DNA of 64,000 nucleotides from Pseudomonas sp. LS1212. Lineage in GTDB: Bacteria; Pseudomonadota; Gammaproteobacteria; Pseudomonadales; Pseudomonadaceae. Shown here piece by piece: positions 16,238 to 24,862 of this stretch. The notes beneath the pieces were generated by a model, which searched no databases, was not told where the DNA came from, and saw nothing but the letters and a program-made list of their open reading frames with translations. The stretch spans positions 1,999,001 through 2,063,000 of the forward strand of contig NZ_CP102951.1 in the NCBI RefSeq assembly GCF_024741815.1, in the 5' to 3' direction. Numbering within the stretch: the stretch's first letter is position 1; each line of letters opens with the position of its first letter. The position numbers and the translations under genes are program-made.

Positions 16238-16271
16238 TTGCGACCGCTGCTCGAGCGCGTAGCGGTCGCAA
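16238..16271 (+). terminator. Perfect 11-bp hairpin after the aldolase gene
   Basis: TTGCGACCGCT and AGCGGTCGCAA pair perfectly over a 12-nt loop, 11 nt after the stop codon. No T-run follows. It probably ends or stabilises the aldolase mRNA. The same CGACCGC core recurs in the terminator at 44033. Confidence 0.55.
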
Positions 16272-16349
16272 CGATGTCGAACACTGCGCAAATCCCCGAC
16301 TTGCTGTACATTCGTTCAATTCAAGAGCGATCACCGGAGATGCGCCAGG

Positions 16350-16997
16350 ATGTCCCAGGAAGCCCGTTTTTCCCGCCTCGAGCCCGAACTGCGCAAGGCC
16401 AATCTGATCGAGGCCACGCTGGTCTGCCTCAAGCGCCATGGCTTCCAGGGTGCCTCGATCCGCAAGATCTGCGCAGAGGCGGGCGTGTCGGTCGGGCTGA
16501 TCAGTCATCATTACTCGGGCAAGGACGAACTGGTCGCCGAAGCCTACATGGCCATCACCGGCCGGGTCATGGGCATGTTGCGCGAAGCCATGGACCAGGC
16601 GGCGCCGAGTGCCCGGGCGCGACTCTCGGCGTTTTTTCGCGGTTCGTTTTCCGCCGAATTGCTCGACCCGCAACTGCTGGACGCCTGGCTGGCATTCTGG
16701 GGCGCGGTCAAGACGGCCGAAGCGATCAACCAGGTTCATGAACATTCCTATGGCGAGTACCGCGCCGTACTGCGCAAGGCACTCGACGAACTGGCGCAAG
16801 AGGAAGGCTGGACCGACTTCGATGCAGACCTGGCGGCGATCGGCCTCAGCGCCTTGCTCGATGGCTTGTGGCTGGAATCGGGGCTCAACCCCGGCACCTT
16901 CACGCCGGCGCAGGGCATCCAGATCTGCGAGGCCTGGGTCGATGGCTTGCAGGCCGGTGGTCGCGAGCGCTACAAACGGCTGGTCGAGAACTGTTGA
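16350..16997 (+). CDS. TetR-family regulator, BetI-like
   Basis: 215 residues. The N-terminal helix-turn-helix reads L-K-R-H-G-F-Q-G-A-S-I-R-K-I-C-A-E-A-G-V-S and then V-G-L-I-S-H-H-Y-S-G-K-D-E, close to the choline regulator BetI. The C-terminal domain (L-D-A-W-L-A-F-W-G, L-D-G-L-W-L-E) also has the BetI pattern. This hints that the adjoining oxidoreductase/binding protein/aldolase cluster deals with a quaternary or methylated amine. The start at 16350 follows GGAGATGCGCC. It is transcribed alone, after a hairpin. Confidence 0.87.
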   Translation: MSQEARFSRLEPELRKANLIEATLVCLKRHGFQGASIRKICAEAGVSVGLISHHYSGKDELVAEAYMAITGRVMGMLREAMDQAAPSARARLSAFFRGSFSAELLDPQLLDAWLAFWGAVKTAEAINQVHEHSYGEYRAVLRKALDELAQEEGWTDFDADLAAIGLSALLDGLWLESGLNPGTFTPAQGIQICEAWVDGLQAGGRERYKRLVENC

Positions 16998-17107
16998 TCG
17001 CTCGTTCAGCAATGGCTACTCTGCCCATGGCTGGTCCCGGCCAGCGGCAAATCTAATAAATAGCTTGCCCCGAAACCGGTTTGGCGGCATTTGCAGGACA
17101 CCAAGCA

Positions 17108-17830
17108 ATGGCTCCTCGGGTATTGATCGTCGATGACGATCCGTTGATTCGCGAACTGCTTCAAGCCTACCTCTCCCAGGAAGGCTACGACGTGCATTGC
17201 GCTGCCACGGCGGAACTGGCCGAAGCCCACCTGGCGAACTCGCCGGTGGATCTGGTGATGCTCGACATCCGCCTGCCTGGCAAGGATGGCCTGACCCTCA
17301 CCCGCGAGCTGCGGGTGCGTTCGGAAGTCGGCATCATCCTGATCACCGGTCGCAACGATGAGATCGACCGTATCGTCGGCCTGGAATGCGGCGCGGATGA
17401 CTACATCATCAAACCGCTCAATCCGCGCGAGCTGGTCTCGCGGGCCAAGAACCTGGTGCGCCGGGTACGCCATGCGCAAACCCAGGCAGCCCCGGCCGCA
17501 GCGCCGCGCCAGCAGATCAAGCAGTTTGCCTCCTGGGCGCTGGACACCGACCGACGTCGGCTGATCGACCGCGAAGGCACTGAAACCCTGCTGACCCACG
17601 GTGAATATCAGTTACTGTGCGTGTTCCTGCGCAACAGCGGGCATACCCTGAGCCGCGACCAGTTGATGGACCAGATCCGCAACCGCGAATGGGTGCCCAA
17701 CGATCGCTCCATCGATGTGCTGGTCGGGCGGTTGCGGCGCAAGCTGCACGACGATCCTGCCGAACCGCAGTTGATCATCACCATCCATGGGGCGGGCTAC
17801 CTGTTCACGGCCAGCGTTGCGGCCGCCTGA
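17108..17830 (+). CDS. OmpR/PhoB-family response regulator, TorR-like
   Basis: 240 residues from ATG 17108. The receiver domain has acidic residues D9-D10-D11, the phosphorylation site D53 in L-V-M-L-D-I-R-L-P-G and K in Y-I-I-K-P-L-N-P. The effector is a winged helix (T-H-G-E-Y-Q-L-L-C-V-F, D-R-S-I-D-V-L-V-G-R-L-R-R-K-L). It is followed within 6 nt by a periplasmic binding protein and then by a hybrid kinase, the composition of a TorR-like phosphorelay. The likely target is the amino-acid permease gene downstream or genes elsewhere. Confidence 0.92.
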   Translation: MAPRVLIVDDDPLIRELLQAYLSQEGYDVHCAATAELAEAHLANSPVDLVMLDIRLPGKDGLTLTRELRVRSEVGIILITGRNDEIDRIVGLECGADDYIIKPLNPRELVSRAKNLVRRVRHAQTQAAPAAAPRQQIKQFASWALDTDRRRLIDREGTETLLTHGEYQLLCVFLRNSGHTLSRDQLMDQIRNREWVPNDRSIDVLVGRLRRKLHDDPAEPQLIITIHGAGYLFTASVAAA

Positions 17831-17835
17831 TTGCC

Positions 17836-18609
17836 ATGGGGCGTCTGCTTTGTCTGTTGCTGATGCTGCTTGGCGGCCAGGTGTGGGCCGATGAGCGCAT
17901 TCGCTATTGCGATTACCCGGTCTACCCGCCGATTTCCTGGAGCGACGGCAAGCAGGTGCGAGGCCTGGCCCCCAGCGTGGTCAAGGCGGTGCTGGGCAAG
18001 CTCGGCTACGAGGTCGAGATCGTCGTTCTGGGTAACTGGAAACGCTGTTTGCTCGACGCTGCCGAAGGCCGCGTGGATGTCGTGCTGGCCTACAGTTCGG
18101 AGCAGCGCGAGCAGAGCATGCACTTTTCCAAAGTACCGGTATTGCGTGAGGAAGTGGCGGTGTTTTTCAATCGCAAGCATCCGGTGCATTTCGAGCGCCT
18201 CGAAGACCTGGCCAGGTACCGCGGCGGGCTGCTGTTCGGGGAAAGCTACGGGCCGGACTTCGATCGGTTCGTCGCTCGCCACGGCAACATCGAATGGGTC
18301 TCGGACAGCCAGCAGAACTTCGGCAAGCTGGTTCGCGGACGAATCGACTTCATCACCCACGAACGCCGTACCGGCCAGCTCTATGTCGAGCACCTGCAAG
18401 GCGGTGCCGATATCCAGGCGTTGCCCAACTCCTTGAGCGTGGATTACCTGCGCCTGGCGGTTTCGCGTCGTTCCAGGCTGGCCGGGCAGATGCCGCAGAT
18501 CGATGCCGAACTGCAGCGGCTGGCGGATGCGGGCATGATCGAACGGTGGCTGAACGAGAGCGAGGCGACCTACCGTGACATGATCAAGCTGCCGGTGGAT
18601 GCACGATGA
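17836..18609 (+). CDS. Periplasmic family-3 solute-binding protein, probable sensor partner
   Basis: 257 residues from ATG 17836, 5 nt after the regulator stop. It has a short signal peptide (L-L-C-L-L-L-M-L-L-G-G-Q-V-W-A) ending near residue 17. The mature part has the SBP_bac_3 fold pattern: Y-P-V-Y-P-P-I-S-W, L-A-P-S-V-V-K-A-V-L-G-K-L-G-Y and a final R-W-L-N-E-S. The family binds amino acids or opines. Encoded inside a two-component operon without permease genes, it most likely presents a ligand to the kinase, as TorT does for TorS. The stop overlaps the kinase start (ATGA). Confidence 0.82.
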   Translation: MGRLLCLLLMLLGGQVWADERIRYCDYPVYPPISWSDGKQVRGLAPSVVKAVLGKLGYEVEIVVLGNWKRCLLDAAEGRVDVVLAYSSEQREQSMHFSKVPVLREEVAVFFNRKHPVHFERLEDLARYRGGLLFGESYGPDFDRFVARHGNIEWVSDSQQNFGKLVRGRIDFITHERRTGQLYVEHLQGGADIQALPNSLSVDYLRLAVSRRSRLAGQMPQIDAELQRLADAGMIERWLNESEATYRDMIKLPVDAR

Positions 18610-20900
18610 GCACGCGGCCGAGCGGATTGTTGCGGCGCCTGCTGCTGTTCATCCTGCTGTTCAGTCTGTGCTTCACGATACTGGCAAGCACCGTGCAGCT
18701 GTATATCGAGTACCGCCGGGAAATGCGCGATATCGAAGCGCGCCTGCAACTGATCCGTGACGGCTATCTGGCCAGCCTGGAGCGTAGCCTGTGGGACCTC
18801 AACCAGGAGCAGCTGAAGGTCCAGTTGCGCGGCCTGGTGGATTTTCCCGATGTGGCCCGGGTGACCCTGGACAGCAGCGATTTCCAGTTGCAGCAGGGTA
18901 CCGATGCGCCTGCCGGGCCATTGCGTATCGAGCGTTTCGACCTGCGCTATCAAACGGCTCAGGGCGAGTCCCGGCACTTGGGCACGCTGCAAGTCAGCAT
19001 CGATCTGGGGGCGGTTTATCGACGCCTGTTCGCAACCGGCCTGACCAGCCTGTTATGGATGGGCGTGTTCTTGTGTGGCCTGGCGGTCGCGCTGTCATGG
19101 CTGTTCTATCGCCTGGTGACCCGGCATTTGCTGGTCATGGCCGACTTCGCCGGGCGGATTGCCGCCGGGCAGTGGCATGAACCGTTGAAGCTGCACAAGC
19201 GCAGCGGCCCGGCCGAGGACGAGATCGATACCGTGGCCAACGCGCTGGATGACATGCGCCGAGCCATCCTCAGCGATATTCACCGGCGTGAGGTCGACCG
19301 CCTGGCCCTGCAGGACAAGCGCGACGAGCTGCAAAAAATGGTCGAGCGACGCACCGCCAGCCTGATGCGGGCCAAGGAGGACGCAGAGGCGGCGAACCTG
19401 GCCAAGTCACGCTTCCTCGCCACCATGAGCCATGAACTGCGCACCCCGCTCAATGGCATTCTCGGCATGGCCCAATTGCTGCGCGGCGCGGGCCTGGATG
19501 CGCGCGACGGCAAACGGCTGGAGGCGCTGTACAAGGCGGGCGAGGGGTTGCTGGCGATTCTCAATGAGGTGCTCTACTTCGCAAAACTGCAGGAAGGCGA
19601 AAGCGACCCGGAGCGGGTCGACTTTTCCCTGAGGCAATTGGTCGATGAGGTCGTTACCCTGCTTGAGCCCAAGGCGCAGGACAACCGTACCCGATTGCAC
19701 TGCCATTTCGATGCCCAGGTGCTGGATCGGTACCAGGGCGCCGAGCAGTTCCTGCGGCAGGTGCTGAGCAACCTGCTGGCCAACGCGATCAAGTTCACCG
19801 AGGCCGGGCTGATCGAGGTCGAAGTCCGGATGCTCGGCGAAGATGCGCACGGCCAGCGCTTGTGGGTGAGTGTGACCGATAATGGCATCGGCATCGCCCC
19901 GGCGCTGCAGGAAAAAATCTTCGAGCGCTTCACCCAGGCCAGTGACGAAGTCGCGCAGCGCTATGGCGGTACCGGGCTGGGCCTGGCGATTTGCAAGCAT
20001 CTGATCCAGCGCCTGGGTGGGCGGATCGGTGTGCAAAGCGAGGAAGGGCAGGGCAGTTGTTTCTGGTTCGAGCTGACCCTGCAGCCGGCCACGGGCAGCC
20101 TGGCGCCGGTGCCTGCCAGTGCAGCGACACCTTCACTGAATATTCTGGTGGTCGAAGACGTGGCGCTGAACCGTGAGGTGGTCAGCGGCCTGCTGGAGCG
20201 TGACGGTCACCGGGTCATCCTGGCCGAGGATGCCGAACAGGCCCTGATGCGTTGCCGGGCCGAGCGCTTCGAATTGATTCTGCTCGATGTGCATTTGCCG
20301 GGGCGCTCCGGGGTCGAGTTGTGCAGGCAGATCCGCAGCGAAGCGGGGCTCAACCAACAGACGCGGATCCTCGCCCTGACCGCCAGCGTGCAGCCGTCAC
20401 TGGTGCGTGGCTACCTGGATGCTGGCATGCAGGGCGTACTGGCCAAGCCGTTGAAGCTCGAGCACCTGCGCCAGGCCCTGGCCGGCGAAGCCCCCCTGCC
20501 GGCGGTGGATGTCGACGAAGCGCTGGTGGATTGGCAACTGCTGCGTACCCACCGCGACCTGCTCGGCGATGTGAAGGTCAACGGCCTGCTGGAGACACTG
20601 CGCGGCACCCTCGACCAACATCAGGTGGCGTTGGAGGAAGCCTTGCAGGCCAACGACTGCACCGAGGTGGCAAACCTGGCCCATCGTCTGGCCGGCAGCA
20701 GCGCTTCATTGGGTTTTTGTGCCCTGGCCGACAGTCTGCGGGAGTTGGAGGAAGCTGCCCTGGCGGCAGACCAGGCGGCCCTGCAACGTCTGGAAGCGCC
20801 GTTCCTGTTGATTTTGCAGCGCTCGCGCGCCTTGTTGCAGGCCTTGATCGCAGAAGAATCGGGCTTCGTACAATCTCGTTACAACTCATTACATCTTTGA
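18606..20900 (+). CDS. Hybrid sensor histidine kinase with REC and Hpt domains
   Basis: 764 residues. Two membrane segments (about 10-30 and 145-168) bracket a periplasmic domain of about 115 residues. They are followed by HAMP, a coiled coil and HisKA with phospho-accepting His276 in S-H-E-L-R-T-P. The ATPase part has N-L-L-A-N-A-I-K-F, D-N-G-I-G-I and G-T-G-L-G-L. The receiver carries Asp561 (L-L-D-V-H-L-P-G) and the C-terminal Hpt carries His693 (L-A-H-R-L-A-G-S-S). This His-Asp-His chain ends on the OmpR-type regulator two genes upstream. The order and domain set match TorS-like or EvgS-like phosphorelays; the binding protein encoded between suggests ligand sensing in the periplasm. Confidence 0.93.
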   Translation: MSTRPSGLLRRLLLFILLFSLCFTILASTVQLYIEYRREMRDIEARLQLIRDGYLASLERSLWDLNQEQLKVQLRGLVDFPDVARVTLDSSDFQLQQGTDAPAGPLRIERFDLRYQTAQGESRHLGTLQVSIDLGAVYRRLFATGLTSLLWMGVFLCGLAVALSWLFYRLVTRHLLVMADFAGRIAAGQWHEPLKLHKRSGPAEDEIDTVANALDDMRRAILSDIHRREVDRLALQDKRDELQKMVERRTASLMRAKEDAEAANLAKSRFLATMSHELRTPLNGILGMAQLLRGAGLDARDGKRLEALYKAGEGLLAILNEVLYFAKLQEGESDPERVDFSLRQLVDEVVTLLEPKAQDNRTRLHCHFDAQVLDRYQGAEQFLRQVLSNLLANAIKFTEAGLIEVEVRMLGEDAHGQRLWVSVTDNGIGIAPALQEKIFERFTQASDEVAQRYGGTGLGLAICKHLIQRLGGRIGVQSEEGQGSCFWFELTLQPATGSLAPVPASAATPSLNILVVEDVALNREVVSGLLERDGHRVILAEDAEQALMRCRAERFELILLDVHLPGRSGVELCRQIRSEAGLNQQTRILALTASVQPSLVRGYLDAGMQGVLAKPLKLEHLRQALAGEAPLPAVDVDEALVDWQLLRTHRDLLGDVKVNGLLETLRGTLDQHQVALEEALQANDCTEVANLAHRLAGSSASLGFCALADSLRELEEAALAADQAALQRLEAPFLLILQRSRALLQALIAEESGFVQSRYNSLHL

Positions 20901-20992
20901 TCCTGGCGTACAACGGGACCTTACATGACTTTCCAATAATCGATGGCATCCGTGCAAGACGCGGTCTTCGAGGCTTATTGGAGATAATAATA

Positions 20993-21067
20993 ATGAATTG
21001 CCGTAAAGCTGATCCTTCCCTGCGCGATGACGTCCTGTCATCCGCTTCGCTCCTCATCCGATCCTGA
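20993..21067 (+). CDS. Possible 24-aa leader ORF upstream of permease
   Basis: ATG at 20993 follows TTGGAGATAATAATA, a good ribosome binding site at proper spacing. The peptide is M-N-C-R-K-A-D-P-S-L-R-D-D-V-L-S-S-A-S-L-L-I-R-S, ending TGA at 21067, 10 nt before the permease start. The permease itself has only a weak site (GGGGCG), so translation could be coupled. No stall motif or run of one amino acid is evident. It may be a leader peptide or chance. Confidence 0.35.
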   Translation: MNCRKADPSLRDDVLSSASLLIRS

Positions 21068-21077
21068 GGGGCGCGTC

Positions 21078-22487
21078 ATGACCGAATCCAAGGAAAAAAT
21101 CACACTGACCCGTGCCCTGAAAAGCCGGCACATTTTCATGCTCTCGCTCGGGGGCGTCATCGGCACCGGCCTGTTCATGGGCTCGGGCGTGACCATCAAC
21201 CAGGGTGGCCCGTTCGGCGCGATCCTGGCCTACCTGGTCGCAGGCTTGCTGATGTACCTGGTGATGGTCTGCCTGGGCGAGCTCTCGGTGCAGATGCCGG
21301 TGTCCGGCTCATTCCAGGCCCACGCCACGCGCTACATCGGGCCGGCCACCGGCTTCATGATCGGCTGGGTTTACTGGATGAGCTGGGCCACGACCGTTGG
21401 CCTGGAGTTCACCGCCGCCGGCATGCTGATGGAACGCTGGTTCCCGGACGTGCCGATCTGGTACTGGTCGGCGTTGTTCGTCGCCGTGCTGTTCTCCTTG
21501 AACGCCTTGGCCACCCGCGCCTTCGGTGAGGCCGAATACTGGTTCTCGGGGATCAAGGTCGCGGCGATCCTGGGCTTTATCGTCGTCGGCCTGCTGGTAA
21601 TCTTCGGCGCCATCCCGCTAACCAGTGGCGAGCCTGCACCGATGATGTCCAACCTGCTCGGTGACTCGCTGTTCCCCAACGGCTTCTCGGCGGTGTTCGC
21701 GGTGATGATGACCGTGGTCTATGCCTTCCAGGGCTGCGAAATCATGGGCGTTGCCGCTGGCGAAACCGACCAGCCGGAGAAGAGCATTCCCCAGGCCGTG
21801 CGCAACGTGGTGTTCCGCGTGCTGATTTTCTATGTGCTGGCGATTGTCGTGCTCTCGGCCATCGTGCCATGGCAGCAGGCCGGCCTGATGGAAAGCCCGT
21901 TCGTGCAGGTGTTCGACATGGTCGGCATTCCCTATGCCGCCGACCTGATGAACTTTGTCATCCTCACCGCGATTCTTTCGGTGGGTAACTCGGGCCTGTA
22001 TGCCTCCACGCGGATCCTATGGGCCATGTCCAAGTCCGGCATGGCGCCCAAAAGCCTGTCGACCTTGAGCTCACGGGGCGTGCCATTGCGCGCGCTGAGC
22101 ATCACCCTGTGCTTCGCATTGGTGTCGTTGCTGACCAGCTTCGTCGCCGCCGATACGCTGTTCATGGTGCTGATGGCCGTCAGCGGCATGGCTGGCACGG
22201 TCACCTGGATCGTGATCGCCCTGGCGCAATACCGTTTCCGCCGCGAGTTCATCAAGGAGGGTGGCAAGGTCAGCGACTTGAAGTACTCGGCACCGTGGTT
22301 CCCGTTCCTGCCATTGCTGTGCATTGCGCTGTGCAGTTCGCTGTTTCTGTTCCTGGCGCTTGATCCGACCCAGCGGCCTTCGCTGTACTGGGGCTCGGGG
22401 TTCATTGCGATCTGCTATGGGGCGTATTTCGTGATCAGGAGCAGGCGCCAGGGTGCGGGGGAGGTGGTGTCGGTTCCGACGGTGTGA
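21078..22487 (+). CDS. APC-family amino-acid permease (MmuP/AAT type)
   Basis: 469 residues from ATG 21078; the longer frame overlaps the leader ORF. Helix 1 has the substrate motif G-G-V-I-G-T-G-L-F-M-G-S-G. The L-A-Y-L-V-A-G-L-L-M and Y-W-M-S-W-A-T-T-V-G-L-E-F-T-A-A-G blocks, G-V-A-A-G-E-T-D-Q-P and N-S-G-L-Y-A-S-T-R follow, typical of the amino-acid transporter subfamily with 12 helices. Overall it resembles S-methylmethionine and aromatic/lysine permeases; the substrate cannot be fixed. It is located between the sensor operon and the arginine-type catabolic operon, so import of the amino acid degraded downstream is an attractive possibility. A strong terminator follows. Confidence 0.9.
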   Translation: MTESKEKITLTRALKSRHIFMLSLGGVIGTGLFMGSGVTINQGGPFGAILAYLVAGLLMYLVMVCLGELSVQMPVSGSFQAHATRYIGPATGFMIGWVYWMSWATTVGLEFTAAGMLMERWFPDVPIWYWSALFVAVLFSLNALATRAFGEAEYWFSGIKVAAILGFIVVGLLVIFGAIPLTSGEPAPMMSNLLGDSLFPNGFSAVFAVMMTVVYAFQGCEIMGVAAGETDQPEKSIPQAVRNVVFRVLIFYVLAIVVLSAIVPWQQAGLMESPFVQVFDMVGIPYAADLMNFVILTAILSVGNSGLYASTRILWAMSKSGMAPKSLSTLSSRGVPLRALSITLCFALVSLLTSFVAADTLFMVLMAVSGMAGTVTWIVIALAQYRFRREFIKEGGKVSDLKYSAPWFPFLPLLCIALCSSLFLFLALDPTQRPSLYWGSGFIAICYGAYFVIRSRRQGAGEVVSVPTV

Positions 22488-22505
22488 GGGTGGGTGTTTG
22501 ACGGA

Positions 22506-22537
22506 AAAAGACGGCGGCTTCGGCTGCCGTTTTTTTT
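22506..22537 (+). terminator. Rho-independent terminator after the permease
   Basis: ACGGCGGC, tetraloop TTCG, GCTGCCGT and then eight Ts, 23 nt after the permease stop. The C(TTCG)G loop and long T-run make this a textbook intrinsic terminator. Confidence 0.93.
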
Positions 22538-22558
22538 ATGCGGTGCCTGCACTGCCGC

Positions 22559-22653
22559 TATCGCTGGCAAGCCAGCTCCCACAGGGGGACAGTTGTCGTA
22601 CACAAATACGTGTACTGACATCAATCCCTGTGGGAGCTGGCTTGCCAGCGATT
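22559..22653. repeat. REP doublet, type A (perfect 27-bp arms)
   Basis: The arm at 22560-22586 (ATCGCTGGCAAGCCAGCTCC followed by CACAGGG) is the exact reverse complement of 22626-22652, with 39 nt between. Each arm contains its own smaller hairpin (CTGGC-AA-GCCAG). It belongs to the common Pseudomonas REP family; a second copy lies at 44053-44120. Confidence 0.9.
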
Positions 22654-22880
22654 AGGCCTGCCCGGCCACCACCCTGTAGGCAGTTGTTCGAATATGTAAC
22701 AGCCACCTCATCAATTTCTCGGTATTTCAAAATAAATACATATAAAACAATAAGTTAATAAAGATTTAGAGCCGAAAGCCCACTTTTTATCAAAGCATTG
22801 CCGCCTTACTGAACACTCGTTTAGTATGGCCTCCATAACGTCCCTCACCTCATGACAAACAAAACAATTCGAGGACTCGC
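22654..22880. other. AT-rich region before the catabolic operon
   Basis: No gene. From 22690 to 22770 the sequence is notably AT-rich (runs such as aaataaatacatataaaaca), and it leads directly into the first gene of the acyl-CoA/arginine-type operon. It presumably holds that operon's promoter. A TGAACACTCGTTTAGTATGG stretch at 22809-22828 is near-symmetric in part, but no firm operator can be named. Confidence 0.4.
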
Positions 22881-23672
22881 ATGACTGCTCAATCGTCGCT
22901 GCTCAGCCAGGTCGAAGCCGGTGTTGCCTGGATCACCCTCAACCGTCCGCAACAACGCAATGCACTGGACATTCCGACCCTCAAGGCGCTGCATGAACTG
23001 CTCGAGCAGTACAACGCCGACCCTGCCGTGCGCGTACTGGTACTGACCGGCAGCGGCCGCAGTTTCTGCGCCGGTGCCGACCTTGCCGAGTGGGCCGAAG
23101 CCGAAGCTCGCGGGGCGCTGGAAACCTACGGCTGGACCGAAACGGCCCATGCGCTGATGACCCGCCTGCACAGCCTTGACAAGCCGACCATCGCCGCCAT
23201 CAACGGCACCGCCGTCGGCGGCGGGATGGACCTGGCCCTGTGCTGCGATTTGCGCATTGCCGCCCAATCCGCGCGCTTCAAGGCGGGCTACACCAGCATG
23301 GCCTACTCGCCGGACGCGGGCGCCAGTTGGCATCTGCCACGCTTGATCGGCAGCGAGCAGGCCAAACGCCTGTTGTTCCTCGATGAACTGTGGGGCGCCG
23401 AGCGTGCGCTGGCGGCCGGGCTGGTCAGCGAGCTGTGTGCCGACGACCAACTGACCCACTGTGCCGGTGACCTGGCCCAGCGTCTGGCCAGCGGCCCGAC
23501 CTTTGCCTTTGCCCAGACCAAGAAGCTGATGCGCGAAGGCTTCCTGCGCACCTTGCCTGAGCAACTGAGCGCGGAACTCGCTGCAGGCCTGCTCTGCGGC
23601 CGCAGCCAGGATGGTGCCGAAGCACTGCGCGCTGCCGTGGAAAAACGCACCCCTGACTTCATTGGCCAATAA
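22881..23672 (+). CDS. Enoyl-CoA hydratase in the arginine-type operon
   Basis: 263 residues from ATG 22881 (AGGAC upstream). Crotonase motifs are L-N-R-P-Q-Q-R-N-A-L, the oxyanion loop F-C-A-G-A-D-L and G-T-A-V-G-G-G-M-D-L-A-L. An acidic residue in the usual region is P-D-A-G-A-S-W. It is the first gene of a rightward operon and is followed after 15 nt by an acyl-CoA dehydrogenase and then by a CoA ligase. These three could carry out ligation, alpha-beta dehydrogenation and hydration of an unusual carboxylic acid. The acid is probably the one produced by the amino-acid-degrading enzymes of the second half of the operon; that link is inferred. Confidence 0.9.
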   Translation: MTAQSSLLSQVEAGVAWITLNRPQQRNALDIPTLKALHELLEQYNADPAVRVLVLTGSGRSFCAGADLAEWAEAEARGALETYGWTETAHALMTRLHSLDKPTIAAINGTAVGGGMDLALCCDLRIAAQSARFKAGYTSMAYSPDAGASWHLPRLIGSEQAKRLLFLDELWGAERALAAGLVSELCADDQLTHCAGDLAQRLASGPTFAFAQTKKLMREGFLRTLPEQLSAELAAGLLCGRSQDGAEALRAAVEKRTPDFIGQ

Positions 23673-23687
23673 GCGGACGACTGCGCT

Positions 23688-24848
23688 ATGAACTTCCAGC
23701 TCACTCAAGAACAAGAAATGTTGGTCGAAGCGGTTCGCAGCTTCGTCGCCAAGGAACTGCTGCCCCACGAAGAAGCCGTGGACCGCGCCGATGCCGTCTC
23801 GCCGGAACTCGCTGCACAGATCCGCGGCAAGGCCATTGCGGCCGGCTTCTATGCCTTCAACATGCCTGAAGAGGTCGGCGGCGGGGGCCTGGACTATCTG
23901 TCCCAGGCGCTGATCGAGCGTGAACTTTCCAAGGTTTCCTGGGCCCTGCACGTATTCGTCGCCCGGCCTTCGAAAATCCTCATGGCTTGCAAGGGCCAGC
24001 AAATCCAGGATTATCTGCTGCCGTGTATCCAGGGCGAGAAGATCGACTGCTTCGCCCTCACCGAACCCGGCGCCGGCTCCGACGCCAATGCGATCAAGAC
24101 CCGCGCCGTGCGCGAGGGTGACGATTTCGTGATCAATGGCAGCAAGCACTTTATCAGCCATGCCGGGCATGCCGATTTCGCCATCGTCTTCGCGGTCACC
24201 GACACCTACGAGCACAACGGCAAGAAACGCAACGCCGTGACGTCTTTCCTGGTCGATCGCAACACCCCGGGGATGACCATTCGCCGTGGGCCCAAATGCG
24301 TCAGCAACCGTGGCTACCACACCTACGAAATGTTCTTCGATGACTGCCGCGTACCGGCCTCCAAGGTCCTGGGCGAAGTCGGCAAGGGCTGGGAAGTAGC
24401 CAACGCCTGGCTGACCGCAGGCCGGGTCATGGTCGCCGCCAACTGCGTCGGTCAGGCCCAGCGCGCAATGGATGTCTCGCTGCAGTGGGCGGCCGACCGC
24501 AAACAGTTCGGCCAACCTATCGGTACCTATCAGGGCGTGTCGTTCAAACTGGCCGACATGGCCACGCAGATCCGCGCCGCAGAACTCTTGACCCTGCACA
24601 CCGCCTGGAAAATGGACCAGGGCACCATGACCGATGGCGAAGCCGGCATGGCCAAGCTGTTCGCCAGTGAAGTGCTCGGTCGCGTGGCCGATGAGGCTGT
24701 GCAGATCTTCGGCGGCATGGGCTTGATGGATGAGAGCCCGGTCGAGCGCATCTGGCGTAACGCGCGGATCGAGAGGGTCTGGGAGGGCACCTCGGAAATC
24801 CAGCGGCACATCATTTCCCGCGAACTGCTGCGGCCGCTGTTGCGCTGA
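23688..24848 (+). CDS. Acyl-CoA dehydrogenase
   Basis: 386 residues. FAD-dependent acyl-CoA dehydrogenase landmarks are A-L-T-E-P-G-A-G-S-D-A near residue 125, I-S-H-A-G-H-A-D-F for flavin contact, R-K-Q-F-G-Q-P-I-G and the catalytic-base region R-V-W-E-G-T-S-E-I-Q with Glu366. It would introduce a 2,3-double bond into the acyl-CoA made by the downstream ligase. Electrons go to electron-transfer flavoprotein encoded elsewhere. It lies 15 nt after the hydratase and 14 nt before the ligase. The substrate class cannot be read from sequence alone; context suggests a nitrogen-bearing C4-C6 acid. Confidence 0.92.
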   Translation: MNFQLTQEQEMLVEAVRSFVAKELLPHEEAVDRADAVSPELAAQIRGKAIAAGFYAFNMPEEVGGGGLDYLSQALIERELSKVSWALHVFVARPSKILMACKGQQIQDYLLPCIQGEKIDCFALTEPGAGSDANAIKTRAVREGDDFVINGSKHFISHAGHADFAIVFAVTDTYEHNGKKRNAVTSFLVDRNTPGMTIRRGPKCVSNRGYHTYEMFFDDCRVPASKVLGEVGKGWEVANAWLTAGRVMVAANCVGQAQRAMDVSLQWAADRKQFGQPIGTYQGVSFKLADMATQIRAAELLTLHTAWKMDQGTMTDGEAGMAKLFASEVLGRVADEAVQIFGGMGLMDESPVERIWRNARIERVWEGTSEIQRHIISRELLRPLLR

Positions 24849-24862
24849 TCGGGAGAACGAAT

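Noticed and set aside
22845..24809. Long minus-strand frame of 654 codons
   Set aside because: Antisense to the hydratase and acyl-CoA dehydrogenase genes, whose motifs are complete. No family resemblance.
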